A DNA stretch of 5,883 nt from RGDT01 sp964630925. GTDB taxonomy: Bacteria; Planctomycetota; Planctomycetia; Gemmatales; Gemmataceae. Positions 5,459-5,883 of the stretch are shown here, piece by piece. How positions within the stretch are numbered: the stretch's first letter is position 1; every line of letters begins with the position of its first letter. The position numbers and the translations under genes were made by a program. The stretch is from NCBI GenBank assembly GCA_964630925.1, contig CAZVZK010000292.1, positions 1-5,883 on the forward strand, read 5' to 3'. Under the pieces are notes generated by a model that worked only from the letters and a program-made list of their open reading frames with translations, ran no database searches and had not been told where the DNA came from.

Positions 5459-5883
5459 TCAGGCCGTCCTGGCGAGCCCCGCCGACGCCTCACGGTCGCC
5501 CGGGCGGAGCCGCAAGGCCTCCGCCCAGGCGGCCCGCGCCTCCGCCGCCCGCCCCAGAGCCTCCAAAGCGCGGCCGTGCTGGACGAGGGTGTCCGCCGAG
5601 CGTGGACGCAGCCGGAGCGACTCGCGCAGGTGCCCCTCCGCCCGCGCCGCGTCCCCAGCCTCCAGAAGCGCGGCGCCGAGGTTGTGCCGCGCCGACGGGT
5701 CGTCCGGCGCGAGGCCGACGAGCCTGCCCAGCGCCCCGGCCGCCGCCGCCGGCCCCTCGCGTTCAAACAGCAGGCGGCACAGGTCCTCCAGGGCCTCGCG
5801 GTCCGGCCTGGGCCCCGACGACGCCCGCTCCAGCTCGGCCAGCGCGGCCGCCGCGTCGCCCCGCGCCAGGGCGGCCCGCGCCC
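5459..5883 (-). CDS. TPR-repeat protein, C-terminal part (5' partial)
   Basis: The minus-strand frame is open from the window edge (first full codon at 5881) to the TGA at 5461-5459, giving about 140 residues with no start in the window. It contains about three tetratricopeptide-like helical repeats: a degenerate unit around LCRLLFEREGPAAAAGALG with LVGLAPDD, a clear unit ARHNLGAALLEAGDAARAEG leading to SLRLRP, and a second clear unit VQHGRALEALGRAAEARAAW leading to ALRLRPGD. TPRs are protein-protein interaction scaffolds. What lies N-terminal, and hence the specific role, is outside the window. Composition matches the GC-rich backbone, unlike the toxin-immunity segment. The ORF ends soon after the last repeat with GLARTA. 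Confidence 0.8.
   Translation of the reverse strand, partial: ARAALARGDAAAALAELERASSGPRPDREALEDLCRLLFEREGPAAAAGALGRLVGLAPDDPSARHNLGAALLEAGDAARAEGHLRESLRLRPRSADTLVQHGRALEALGRAAEARAAWAEALRLRPGDREASAGLARTA

Overview
The window is GC-rich, above 80% in places, and comes from a bacterium. Its large Rhs protein with a pretoxin Hint domain, the ISL3-type transposase and the TPR protein together fit a Planctomycetota genome (Gemmatales or Isosphaerales type). That assignment is inference from protein style, and other high-GC phyla remain possible.

Positions 1-3897 (+) hold the 3' part of a polymorphic-toxin gene. In order it encodes the end of an Rhs core with its closing signature, a long helical and hydrophobic middle, a Lys/Gly-rich linker with a Cys cluster, a Hint domain ending in HN, and a C-terminal DNA/RNA non-specific endonuclease toxin with a proline-rich tail. 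Positions 3909-4418 (+), eleven bases after the toxin stop, encode a SUKH (SMI1/KNR4-like) protein that is the probable cognate immunity protein. Base composition falls sharply at the end of the Hint domain and stays low through the immunity gene, so toxin tip and immunity look like one exchanged cassette on an older, GC-rich Rhs backbone.

Positions about 4436-5200 (-) are the remnant of an ISL3-family insertion sequence. The transposase keeps its zinc finger, helix-turn-helix region and the first two catalytic aspartates, but breaks off abruptly and runs antisense into the end of the immunity gene. Its inferred outer end is near 5200.

Positions 5216-5377 (-) hold a 53-residue ORF with a very good ribosome binding site and no recognised family. 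Positions 5459-5883 (-) hold the C-terminal part of a TPR-repeat protein, followed on its own strand by a strong GC-rich hairpin.

The toxin and immunity genes form a clear functional pair. The ISL3 remnant, small ORF and TPR gene are on the opposite strand and have no visible link to them. The most unusual points are the middle module of the Rhs protein, which resembles a helical segment I associate with DUF4157-type cargo of extracellular contractile injection systems, the composition break at the toxin junction, and the small orphan ORF.
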